DNA of 64,000 nucleotides, taken from assembly GCA_026636295.1 (NCBI GenBank), contig CP089464.1:620001-684000 (forward strand). The letters run 5' to 3'. Below the pieces are notes generated by a model that did not search any database, was not told where the DNA came from, and saw nothing but the letters and a program-made list of their open reading frames with translations. Each line of letters opens with the position of its first letter. Positions within the stretch are counted from its first letter, which is position 1. This document shows, piece after piece, positions 42,448-51,543 of the stretch. Origin of the DNA: Medakamo hakoo (taxonomy: Eukaryota; Chlorophyta; Trebouxiophyceae; Coccomyxaceae). The position numbers and the translations under genes were made by a program.

Positions 42448-44484
42448 ATGGCGTTCCGGTGCGTTAATTTTCAAAGCGAAGCCCAACCAACCGGGCCATT
42501 GCCTCTTTAAAAAGATGGATGGAACGCAAAACCTGAGCGCGCGGCTGTGGTTCTCCCAACTCGCCTTCCAAGATATGGCGCGACGCGCCCTCAAAACCCG
42601 GCCGCCATTGCAGGACAGACACGCTCGCACGCCCCTGACCGGTCCTAGCCACGCCCACAACCGCGAAAGATAACCCTCACCCTCCACCCTCTCAACCCTC
42701 CTCAACCACACAGCACCCGCACCCTCGTCCTGGGCGCGGTCGCCCTGCTGGCCACGGCCGGCGCCGCGTCCGCCGCTGCCGCAGCTCCTGCTTCCGCCCC
42801 TGCCTCCACGAAGTCCATGACCGAGAACATCGTGGACGCGGTCGTCGCCGAATCCAAGAAATCGCCCATCTCCGCGGGTGACGCGGCCCTCGCGGCCAAG
42901 GGCGCGGTCGCCAACTCCAAGGCCGCCAAGCTGGCCGCCACGGACGCGGACTACGACAACCCCAACAACGGCATTGAAATGCCCGAGTTGACGGATGCGG
43001 AGTACGAGGCCGCCGGCTTCCGCAAAGACGCGCGCACGGGCCTGTGGCTGTCGGACGACAAGGACGCGAAGCACGACCTGCTCATCCCGCAAAACGCGGC
43101 GGACCAGGCCGCGTTCACCAACATGCTGCTGGCCCAGCAGCACGAGTGGGTGGTTAAAGAACATGGCGAACACTCCCTGCCGGCGGGCGTTTCCTTCCTG
43201 GTCAAGGTAAGGGAGAGAGGAGTGGCGTTTTTCCTTGGATGGAAAAAGACCAACCTCGCCCCACCTCCCTCATTTTTTTCTCAACCATCTCTCTTCTCTC
43301 CTCTTTCCCACACATTTTACAGGAGTACCAGCAGCTGGTCGCGGACACGTTGGCCATCCTGGGCATCTCCCAGCCGCACGTGGAGTTTGACTGGCTGGCC
43401 CAGCACGTCCAGTACAAGATCGAGGAGTTTTTGCAGGTGAGTGTGGTTGCTTTTTTTACTCCCTCTTTCCCTGGGCGGCGTGCAAGCCCGCGGCCGCGGC
43501 CGCGCGGCCGCGGCCGCGCGGCCGACGCGACCGTTCCCCCACGTTCTGGAGGGCGGGAGGGAGGAGGAGGCGCCCAAGTCCGAAACCACCAGCGGCCTCT
43601 CAACCCTTTCTCGCCTCTTCTCTCCATCCCCCGTCCCCCAACCCCTCCAGCTGGTCAAGCACGTGTCTCCCTCGCTGGCCGCCCACATCTCCATTGCCAA
43701 CCCGATCTACACGGACAAGGACCGTGTCGCCCTGGGCAAGCCGGGAGACCCGTCCAGCCCCAACAAGAACGCCTGGTTCAACAACAACCCGCAGGTCTGG
43801 TCCCGCACCAAGCGCTGGATCGGCGTGTCGCTGAACAAGGCCAACTTCTCGCCCTGCCTCATTTCCAAGTCCGCCAACGGCATTTCCATCTCGCCGCGCC
43901 TGATCAACATTGCGCCCCGCCTCATCTCCGTGTCCACGACGGGCGCCCACTTTGACACCAAGCTGATCACGATCCAGCCCACGCTGATTAAGGTCAAGTA
44001 AGTTTTTTTTTTTTTTTTGGTTTTCTCTCGTCCTCTCCCCTACCCTGACCAGCAACCACCCTCTCGCTCACCCAAAACCGCACCACCCTGTCCCCCCCTC
44101 TCAACAACAGGGCCACCGGCTTCCAGTTCACGCCGCGCCAGTTCCAGGTCAACCCCTCGCTCATCGAAGTCTCCCCGACCATCACCATCAAGAACGACCG
44201 CCTCAAGGTCCCGAAGACCGAGCGCTGGGGCGCGCCCGTCCTGGACTGGTCGGGCAAGGGCGTCACCATCAACAAGGGCGAGCCGATGCCGCGCAAGTCC
44301 GAGCTGCCGCCGCTGCCGCGCGTGCCCAAATTCGTACGTTTTGGTGTCGTGCTTTTTTTCGGGGAGGAGGCGAAGTATACGGCCGCACGCCTTTCTTTTA
44401 CCCCCGCCCATTCTCTCACCCCCCCCTCCCTCCACCCTCCTCCACCCAAAACAGAACCCCAACGCGCTCAAGTACACCGGTTAA
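42448..44484 (+). CDS. secreted 21-residue-repeat protein B (405 aa), unknown function
   Basis: Exons are 42448..42458, 42714..43206, 43323..43436, 43651..43997, 44111..44333 and 44455..44484, closing on 405 aa. The first exon is 11 nt; the join gives MAFRTRTLVLGAVALLATAG followed by AASAAAAAPAS, a signal peptide. A helical, charged part follows (MTENIVDAVVAESKKSPISA; MLLAQQHEWVVKEHGEHSLP; VEFDWLAQHVQYKIEEFLQ). The C-terminal part has three 21-residue repeats such as ISPRLINIAPRLISVS, then TKLITIQPTLIKV and VNPSLIEVSPTI. It ends with VLDWSGKGVTINKGEPMPRK and ELPPLPRVPKFNPN. Repeat spacing and consensus equal those of the divergent gene A, so the two are paralogues by local duplication. No known family is recognised. 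Confidence 0.88.
43488..43524 (+). repeat. GC-only palindromic tract in intron of gene B
   Basis: Overlapping CGGCCG/GCGGCCGC units make a 37-nt self-complementary stretch in the intron 43437..43650. It would form a very stable hairpin in the pre-mRNA. Confidence 0.8.
43888..44189 (+). repeat. three 21-residue protein repeats of gene B
   Basis: Units begin at 43888, 43951 and 44127. The second is interrupted by the intron 43998..44110. All follow the pattern seen in gene A: hydrophobic-x-(P/T)-x-L-I-x-(I/V)-x-P-x-L-I-x-V-x3-G-(A/F), with a looser third copy. Confidence 0.85.
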
Positions 44485-45053
44485 GCAACTGGCCAGAACC
44501 GGGCGCGCCACGTGCGCGCGTGTGCCTTGGACGGCATCGGCGTCGGGCGTCGTCGCAAGGCAAAAAAAAACAAAGCAAAGGACTGGATGGACGTTGGGCC
44601 TGGCACCCCCCGTCGCCGCAGGACTGCTCCCCAGCGCGGCCCGCGTGTGGGCTGTGGGGCCGCCCGCGCGTCCGCCGTCCGAAGCCCTCTTTTTTTTTCC
44701 CACCTGGACGCCGCCGTCCCGTTTGTTCATGAGAGAGTGGGGTGTGGTGGGGCGAAGAAAAAAATCCTTGCGGGTCGCGTCGTTTTCTTTCCTTTGGGGT
44801 GGGTGGGAGAGCTGTGTGTGTGTGGGTGCCGCCGCTGCCGCTTGTTGGAGGAGGGAGGGCCTGCACGGACCAACGCGTGCGTTGTTCTGTGCAGCCTCCC
44901 CACCGCAACGCGGGCTCGGCGTGCGTTTGTTTGTGTGTGATCCCATGGCGTGTACGCGTGTTTTTCTTCTTCTCTCAGCCCTGCTCTCCCTCGACCTTTC
45001 ATACACTCGCTCTCTTCCCTCTCCCACCCTCCCTCCCTGTCTCTCTTCCTCTT
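44485..45053. other. 569-bp gap between convergent genes
   Basis: This gap contains T/A runs and GT-rich tracts and the 3' ends of gene B and PSMB4. Open frames here have no family resemblance. No gene is supported. Confidence 0.5.
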
Positions 45054-46426
45054 TCACCACGTCCCCGTCGCGTGGGCCGACGGGTTGACAAACGCCGCGT
45101 AATCCCACGTCGTCTCCAGGGCGAACGGCTCGGAGACGGAGACCTTGCCGCCACCGCCCACCTTCGCGATCTGGAACTTGTTGATCGACTGCTTGTCCCG
45201 GTAGTAGCACACGGTCAGGGCTTCTTTCAGCAGGGCCTCGGCCTCGGCTTCCGACATGTCCGGGCGGTGCTTCTCGCGGAAGAGGGGGCTGTCGAGGATG
45301 TGTGGGTTGGGAGGGAGTGGCATGGCCGGTGTGAGAGGAAAAAGGGAGACGTCGTGGTGGGTTGCGTCTCGGCAAGAGATGCAGAGGACGGAAAGAGAGA
45401 GTCTCAGTCCATCCCCATCCCATCCACCCCCACCCCCATCCCACCAAAAAACGCACCGCGCCAGGTGGTTGCCAAAGCCCGTCGCGACCGTGCAGTCGGT
45501 GTACGCCACGCCCAGCATGCCGACCGTGCCCAGGAAGGGCTTGCCACTCCCGGCGTCCACGCCCGCGACGACGAGCGAGTTCCACAGCGGGTCGAACTTG
45601 GAGCGCCGGTTGTACAAGACGCGCGTCAGGTAGGCGTGCAGCTCGGCCGGGGAGCGGGTCAGGCCGTCGGCGGCGCAGTAGTCCTCCACGTCCAGCTCGT
45701 CCAACAGGGTGAGCAGGTACTGGAAGTCGGACAGCTCGCCGCCGGCGCCGACGACAGTGGAACCGTTGACGGGGACGAGGCGCGAGACGGACTTGTAGCG
45801 CTTGGTGGAGCCGTACGAGCCCAGGGTGTCGGCGGCCAGCATGACGCCGCCGGCGTAGGTCAGGCCGAGGACGGAGGTGCCGGTGACGTAGGGCGTCCTG
45901 CAGGGGCGGGGATGGAGCGGGCGTGGGGGTTTTGGGGAGTGAGGCAACAGGGAGAGGTTGATGGGTTGATGGACAGCGCGCGGGCGGGTGCCTTTTACGA
46001 GGCGAGCCCGAGCGCTTCCGCTTCTCGGCTGCGGTGCGACCGCTCACAGTGGGTGCACGAGTGGTCTGTGCCATCTCTCAGGGAGGCGACTGGCCGTGTG
46101 GCGTCGTCTGCTCGGCGGTCCTGGCCGCCGAAACCAACGCCGCCCATTGGAATCGAAAAAACCGACCGCCCGATCGGACCGCCGAGAGGGGCGACGGTCT
46201 CGCGCCGCCAGCCTCCAACTGCCAGCCCCAAAACAACTCACTGCGTGTGCTGGTGTGGGCCGGCGACGGCGCCCGGTTCCACGGCGCAGGGTGCGGCGCC
46301 GGACAAGGGGGCATGGACCGCGGGCGTGGTGGACGCGGAGCAGGGCGGGGCTTGGGCGAGGGCGAGGTCGGGTCCGGCGCAGCCGGGGCCCAACGCCTCG
46401 GCATGGGTGACTGGCCGGGCGAACAT
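45054..46426 (-). CDS. PSMB4: 20S proteasome subunit beta type-4 (beta7, PRE4/PSMB4)
   Basis: Exons: complement(45054..45288, 45457..45897, 46242..46426), giving 286 aa. The second exon starts with TPYVTGTSVLGLTYAGGVML, the PSMB4 hallmark after its propeptide, then AADTLGSYGSTKRYKSVSRL, GAGGELSDFQYLLTLLDELD, YNRRSKFDPLWNSLVVAGVD and GTVGMLGVAYTDCTVATGFG. The third exon gives EALTVCYYRDKQSINKFQIA and ETTWDYAAFV. This subunit lacks proteolytic activity (no N-terminal catalytic Thr after processing) and closes the beta ring. The first exon is an Ala/Pro/Ser-rich propeptide; the ATG at 46426 is the first in frame but the propeptide is poorly conserved, so the start is the weakest part. Confidence 0.93.
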
Positions 46427-46658
46427 TTGTCTTGTGAGCGCCGTGGGCGCGCCGGAGGGAGGAGGAGGAATGGGAGAGTGTGAAGCTGGGGAGAGCGCGT
46501 GCGCCGCGGAGAGCGCGCGCTCTCTTCACACTGCTCATGACCCCCCCTCCCTCGACCACCACCACCATCCTCCGCCCCCTGTCTCTCTCCATTTCTTTTC
46601 CTTCTCCCTCGCCGCCGCCGCTCCCCACGCCCATCTCTCTGTCGTCTATCCCCTCTCG

Positions 46659-48182
46659 TCACCGCACCGGCCGCACCAGCCGGGCCTCGTACTTCAGCGC
46701 GAGGAGACGGTGGGAAGACCTTTCAATCTGCGGGTTGACCTGCTTCGAAATAGTGTCCCAGTCATAATGCTGCACGCGCACGGACAGGCTACGCCCAGCG
46801 GCCGCCGCCGCTGCGGGTAGGCTGTGAGTGATGGTTTCAGCAACCGCGTCGGCAGACATGCGGTTGCTGCCTCGAAAGGCCGACTTTTTCTCATGGAACA
46901 GCGTCAGGCGTTCCAGGCGCGGCAGCGTGGTCGACGCAACTGTCGCAGCCCAGGCCGGCCCGTCACCCGCACCCAGCGTGAAGCTTGGGTTAGTCACTTC
47001 CAGCACAACCAGGGTGGGCACCGCAAACTCGGGCGTGGCCCACCAAGCGAGGTTAGTCGGATGGGGGCCACTCGTTTGGTCGCAGACCAGCCGGGTGAGG
47101 CTGCGAAACGAGTTTCCCGCACCACGCAGGCAGCCAGGCGGCTCACGGGCTTCGCGGCCGCTCAAACCCATGACCTCAAGCCGCGCCATGATGGCGGGTG
47201 GGAGGAGGGCGGTTGCGTCCGACATCGACTCGACGACCAAGCAGGTCAACCCGCGCGGCGGCGTCACCACGCTCCGCAGGTCGAGGGGATCATCGCGGTT
47301 CCACCAACCCACATACAGCTCCCGGAGCGCAGGCAGATGATCCACACATGCGGGTACGACGAGCCGCGACACCCTCACCCCAAGCCCGCCGAGACGCAGC
47401 CGCGTGAGGTGCTGCCCTACATCGGCCGTGAGTGAACGGATGAACGGAAGTAGGCGCTGCGCGTCCATGTCTGTTCCGTCTGCCAGTGACGCTGGCAGCG
47501 AGGGTCCCCACGTCGAGTCCAGATGCTCTATACTCGTCAGCACGGGCACCGCCCGGGCCGCGACACTGCCTTCCTGGCGGCCGACGGCAACCAGGTGGCG
47601 GTGGAGGGCTAGGATGGTGTCCAGGTCGTCCTTAAGGGCCACGGGACTTCGGAATCTGGTCCAAAAGTCCAGGATGGCGGCACGCCCGGCCGAGACCATG
47701 GGCGGCGGGCCATCAACAACGACTGCAGAACCCGCTTTCACATATTGTACGCGAGGCGTCGCGGCGAGGACTCGTTCAACCCAGGCTCGGGTCCAATACT
47801 CGTCATCGTCCTTGGCGGTGAAGTTTAAAGTGAAGGCGAAGCGGCGCACGCACGGCCCGGCGACCTGCATGGCGCGCTCTAGGGTGCCGTATTCACCCTC
47901 CTCGCTGGAGGTGTATTGCTCGCGCAATCCCCGGCCATCGCCTTCAGCAGAGAAGAGGATGTCGACTTCCGCCCACACCGCGCTCGGCGGGCGGACCGCG
48001 TCGGCAAACGCCCGGCAGACGACCGACAGGCGGACGTGCCCTTGAAGGCGCCCACCTTGCCCACCTCGAAGGCGCGCAACTGGAACGAGGGAGATGATGT
48101 AGGACAGCACGTCGGTGGGCAGGTCGGTGATCAGGGCGGGCCGGCCCAGCGGCGCCAGGAATGGCGGCGGGGCGTCGCCCAT
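46659..48182 (-). CDS. F-box protein with LRR-like C-terminal part
   Basis: This single exon encodes 507 aa from the ATG at 48182 (MGDAPPPFLAPLGRP). The frame is open further upstream, but this ATG precedes the domain best. ALITDLPTDVLSYIISLVPV followed by LSVVCRAFADAVRPPSAVW is an F-box, which would bind Skp1 in an SCF ubiquitin ligase. The rest has leucine-spaced segments (HLTRLRLGGLGVRVSRLVVP, LPALRELYVGWWNRDDPLDL, FRSLTRLVC, PTLVVLEVTNPSF, TLPRLERLTLFHEKKSAF), resembling irregular leucine-rich repeats. The substrate is unknown. Codon bias is milder than in neighbours. Confidence 0.8.
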   Translation of the reverse strand: MGDAPPPFLAPLGRPALITDLPTDVLSYIISLVPVARLRGGQGGRLQGHVRLSVVCRAFADAVRPPSAVWAEVDILFSAEGDGRGLREQYTSSEEGEYGTLERAMQVAGPCVRRFAFTLNFTAKDDDEYWTRAWVERVLAATPRVQYVKAGSAVVVDGPPPMVSAGRAAILDFWTRFRSPVALKDDLDTILALHRHLVAVGRQEGSVAARAVPVLTSIEHLDSTWGPSLPASLADGTDMDAQRLLPFIRSLTADVGQHLTRLRLGGLGVRVSRLVVPACVDHLPALRELYVGWWNRDDPLDLRSVVTPPRGLTCLVVESMSDATALLPPAIMARLEVMGLSGREAREPPGCLRGAGNSFRSLTRLVCDQTSGPHPTNLAWWATPEFAVPTLVVLEVTNPSFTLGAGDGPAWAATVASTTLPRLERLTLFHEKKSAFRGSNRMSADAVAETITHSLPAAAAAAGRSLSVRVQHYDWDTISKQVNPQIERSSHRLLALKYEARLVRPVR

Positions 48183-48625
48183 GTGGAAATGGAACGGAAA
48201 TGGGTGGGTGGAAAAGGACGGGAGAGGCGGGGGAGGCAGGCCACTCGCCTCGCGCGCGCACGCGTGCCGGCACAAGAAAGATGAGACGCAGGCCGTGCGC
48301 ACACACGGCTGAGCGGAGGCAGCAAGCGCCGTGAGCCTCGACCTCCTTTTGGCGTGGGTGGCGGGTGCGCAGGGTTGCGCGTGGGCGTGCGTTTGTGTGC
48401 CGGGGTTTTTCCGTGCGTTTTGTGCCGGGTTTGCGGGTTGGTGTGTGTGAGTGTGAGGCGAGCGGTCGGGCCAGCCTCTCTCCGCCCTCTCACAGCACCA
48501 ACTCTCTGTCCGCCTCTCCGCTTCACCCTTCGTCCACCTCCTCCCTCCCTTTCCTCTTCTCCCTTTCGCCGCACTCAGCGGACCCCACACTTTCGCCCAC
48601 CACGGAGCTCCACGAGTTGCTGGCC
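48183..48625. promoter_or_regulatory. 443-bp divergent upstream region
   Basis: This region lies between the starts of the F-box gene (-) and the Ala-rich gene (+). It is CT-rich near 48478-48560. No RNA gene or convincing ORF is seen. Confidence 0.35.
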
Positions 48626-50057
48626 ATGTCCAAAAAACGCGGCAGCCGCGGCGGGCGCGGCCGCAACGGTGGCGCAGGGGTGCGTTGTACTTTGTTGGGG
48701 AGCACGGGCGGCTGCCGCTTTTGCACAGCCGAGCGTGTGGCACCAAGCCTTGCGCTCATTCTGGGAAGGGAGCGGCGGCAGTTTGCGGGGCGGGTCGGCC
48801 GTTCCGCAAGCGTTGGTTGCGCACCCGCGCGCGCGAATGGGGTGAGTCCGTCGCGCTGTCGGTCCAGCTCGCTTTGACCGGCCGCCGCGGCGGCTGGCAC
48901 GCCTCATCCGTCTCCTCAACTCCTCCCTCGAGGGGCTGAGATCTCGGCACACTCGATACGAGTGGCGGACCGTCCATTTTAGCCGTGGTCGGCGCGCGCA
49001 CACGCCCCGTTTCCCACTCCGCGCATGGCCGCTCCGCAAGGTCTCTCTCGACTGTTTGCCATGCCCTTTCATCACACCCGCCGCCGCCCGCCGCCGGGCC
49101 TCGATTCGGGACATCCGCTCCGTGCGGCGGGGCCTTGATGACCTCGCCCACCCACCATCCACTCACGGACGCCTGCCGAAACCCCGCCATCACCCGCAGG
49201 GCGCGGCTGCCAGCCTGGAGTCGGCCGGCGCAGCGGTCTCTGACGCCGCCAACGCCGCCGCCGCCGACCTGCGGTCCGCCGGCAACCAAGCCGCCGACGC
49301 CATCAACTCGGCGTCGGCCAAGGCGTCGGCCGCCGTGCAAGACGGCGCGGCAGCGGTCAAGACGGCCGCCAAAGACGCGGCCAACGGCCTGGAGTCGGCC
49401 GGGCGCGCTGCTGCCGCGGACGTGGGCAAGCAGGTCGACGCCGCGGCCGCCGACCTGAACTCGACGGTCGACAAGCTGGGCGCGTCGGCGCGCAGCGCGG
49501 CGTCGGACGCGAAAGCGGCGCTGGAAAAGACGGCCGCCAATGCGCAGGCGGCCGCGGGTCGGGCGGCCGAAGGTGCGGCCGCTGCGGCCGCGTCGGCCCG
49601 CGACGCGGCGGCTGCCACGGGCGCCAAGCTGTCCCAGGGCGCTCAGGACGCGGCCGCGGCCGCCAGCTCGGCCGCCAAGAAAGCCGGCGCGGCCGCGGCC
49701 GAAGCCACCGTGCCCCTCAAGCAAAAGGTGGGTGAGGCGGCGGGCGCGGTCAAAGAAGCGGCTTCCCACGCGGCCGCGGACGCGTCCCACGCCGCGGGCG
49801 TGGCCAAAGAAAAAGCGGCCGCCGCCGCGGAGGTCGTGTCTGAGAAGGCCGCGGCCGCGGCCGAAGTCGCCAAGACCAAGGCGTCGGAAGCGGGCGCGGC
49901 GGTCGCGGCCCAGGCAAAGTCCTGGGCCCAGTCCGCGACCGAGTTCACCAACGGCCACCCCACGCTCGGGTGGGGCATTGCCGTCGCGGCCGTGGCGGCC
50001 CTGGCCGTGGTGACCCTGTCCGGCGGCGGCCAGTTTGCCCGGGCGCGTGGGCGGTGA
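48626..50057 (+). CDS. Ala-rich amphipathic-repeat protein with C-terminal membrane anchor
   Basis: The proposed exons are 48626..48679 and 49200..50057 (303 aa). The first encodes MSKKRGSRGGRGRNGGAG and the intron is 520 nt, long for this locus. The main exon is nearly all Ala, Lys, Asp, Glu and Ser in a helical heptad/11-mer-like rhythm (NSASAKASAAVQDGAAAVKT, AAKKAGAAAAEATVPLKQKV, EKAAAAAEVAKTKASEAGAA), as in LEA group 3, apolipoprotein-like and lipid-surface proteins. It ends with HPTLGWGIAVAAVAALAVV, a single TM helix, then a short basic tail. It is therefore probably tail-anchored with a long amphipathic helix on the membrane surface. Homology is not assigned; composition alone could mislead. 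The link to the first exon is frame-consistent but unproven. Confidence 0.65.
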
Positions 50058-50423
50058 TGAAGAAGGGGATGGGATGGGAGGTGGGCAACAAAAAGACGCG
50101 CGCGTGAGTGGGGGTGGGAGAGCCGTGGTTTCTTTTTTTTACGCAGAGCAAAACATCGTTCCTGCGTGAATGAGTGTGGGTGATGATGAAAATGGTGCGT
50201 GCGTGTCGCCGCGGGTGTGCGTGTGTGAGCGTGTGAAATCCAAAAAAAAACGTGATGAGAAGGTTTTTTTTTTTTAGTTGCCGTGGTTGGGTGAAAGAAC
50301 CGCATTCGCGAGAACAGGCGTGGCCGCGCCGCCTCCCAGCCGGGCCCCACACCTCTCGCCGCCCTGACAGCCGACAAGGCCAGACCTCTCTGACCCCTTA
50401 GAGAACCCTCACCTCAACCCAGC
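50058..50423. other. 366-bp gap
   Basis: This gap has GT-rich tracts and A/T homopolymers (50147-50157, 50242-50250, 50265-50275). It contains the 3' UTR of the Ala-rich gene and the promoter of RRP40. No gene is seen. Confidence 0.4.
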
Positions 50424-51336
50424 ATGGTCGAGTCGGCGGCCGTAGACAAGGTGCGTGAAAGGCAACACCTAGCCGTCGCGGCCGCGTTTTTTCGTCGAGG
50501 CTCAATGCCTCTTCTACACGGCCGCCGCGGCGTCCACCCTCTCCCTCTGCCTCTCACCACATGCCCTGACACCCCACGTCATTCAACAGGTCGTCGCACC
50601 GGGCGACGCGGTCACCGCCCTGCCTTCCGCCGGCGCCGTGCGCGTCGGGCCGGGCCTCGTCCCCGACCCGTGGGCGGCTGGAGCACCGTCGACTTCTTCC
50701 ACCTCCTCCACCGCCGCCTGGCTGGTCACCACCCGCCCGGGTGTCCTGCGCCGTACACGTGCGGGTAAACTGTGGGTGGAGGGCCGGGCGGGGAGGTATG
50801 GAGCCCTGACGCCGGGCGATCCCGTGGTCGGCATTGTGCTGGACAGGCACGGCGAGGGTTGTTCGGTGGACGTGGGGGCGCCGTTTCCCGCCCACCTGCC
50901 CGCGCTAGCCTTTGAGGGCGCGACGCGGCGGAACCGGCCGGATTTAAAAGCGGGCGACCTGGTGTACGCGCGCGTCGTGTCGGCGGGCCGGCCGGGCGAG
51001 GAGGGTGAGCTGGCGTGCACAGACCCAGCGGGGCGGTCGGCGGGCTTTGGGCCGTTGAAGGGCGGGACGGTCGTGCGGACAAGCTCGGCGCATTGCAGGC
51101 GGCTGCTGTCTGAGGGCGGGGACGCGGTGCTGTCTGCCCTGGCGGCGGCGGGCCTGTCGTTTGAGGCGGCGGTCGGACTGAATGGGCGGGTGTGGGTGGG
51201 AGGTGGCGACCCAGCGGCCGCTGCTGCTGCGGCAGCCGCGCTGGCGAGAGGGGAGTTTGTGAAGGGGAAGAAGGAGGCGGAGGCGGTGGTGAGCGGGGTG
51301 ATGGCGGCTGTCGGTGGTGGCGGCGGCGGGCTGTAG
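50424..51336 (+). CDS. RRP40: exosome complex component RRP40 (EXOSC3)
   Basis: Exons are 50424..50450 (MVESAAVDK) and 50590..51336, giving 257 aa. VVAPGDAVTALPS starts the N-terminal domain. The S1 domain follows: WVEGRAGRYGALTPGDPVVG with IVLDRHGEGCSVDVGAPFPA, then the RRP40 signature LAFEGATRRNRPDLKAGDLV. The KH-type domain contains LNGRVWV. RRP40 is one of the three cap proteins of the RNA exosome and guides RNA into the core. A Ser/Thr/Ala-rich insertion (STSSTSSTAA) lies in the N-terminal domain and the C-terminus ends in a poly-Gly tract. Length is typical for the family. Confidence 0.93.
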
Positions 51337-51543
51337 GTTTTGCCTGGTCCACCCATTCCATTTCGCCTCTCCTTGTCCAACCCTGCACTCCCCCGACGTG
51401 TCTTTCTTGTTTTCCATCCCATACACACCTCCAACACTCCACCTCCACGCCAACCACGCCAAAGCCAGCCGCTGCGGGAAACCGTGGCGGGCAGGCGGGC
51501 GCCTGGTGGGCGAGGCGTCGCGGCCGCGCCCCCCGCCACCCCC

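Noticed and set aside
41427-42467. 346-codon open frame in the A/B shared region
   Set aside because: It overlaps open frames on the other strand, has no domain or start context, and runs into gene B's first exon in another frame.
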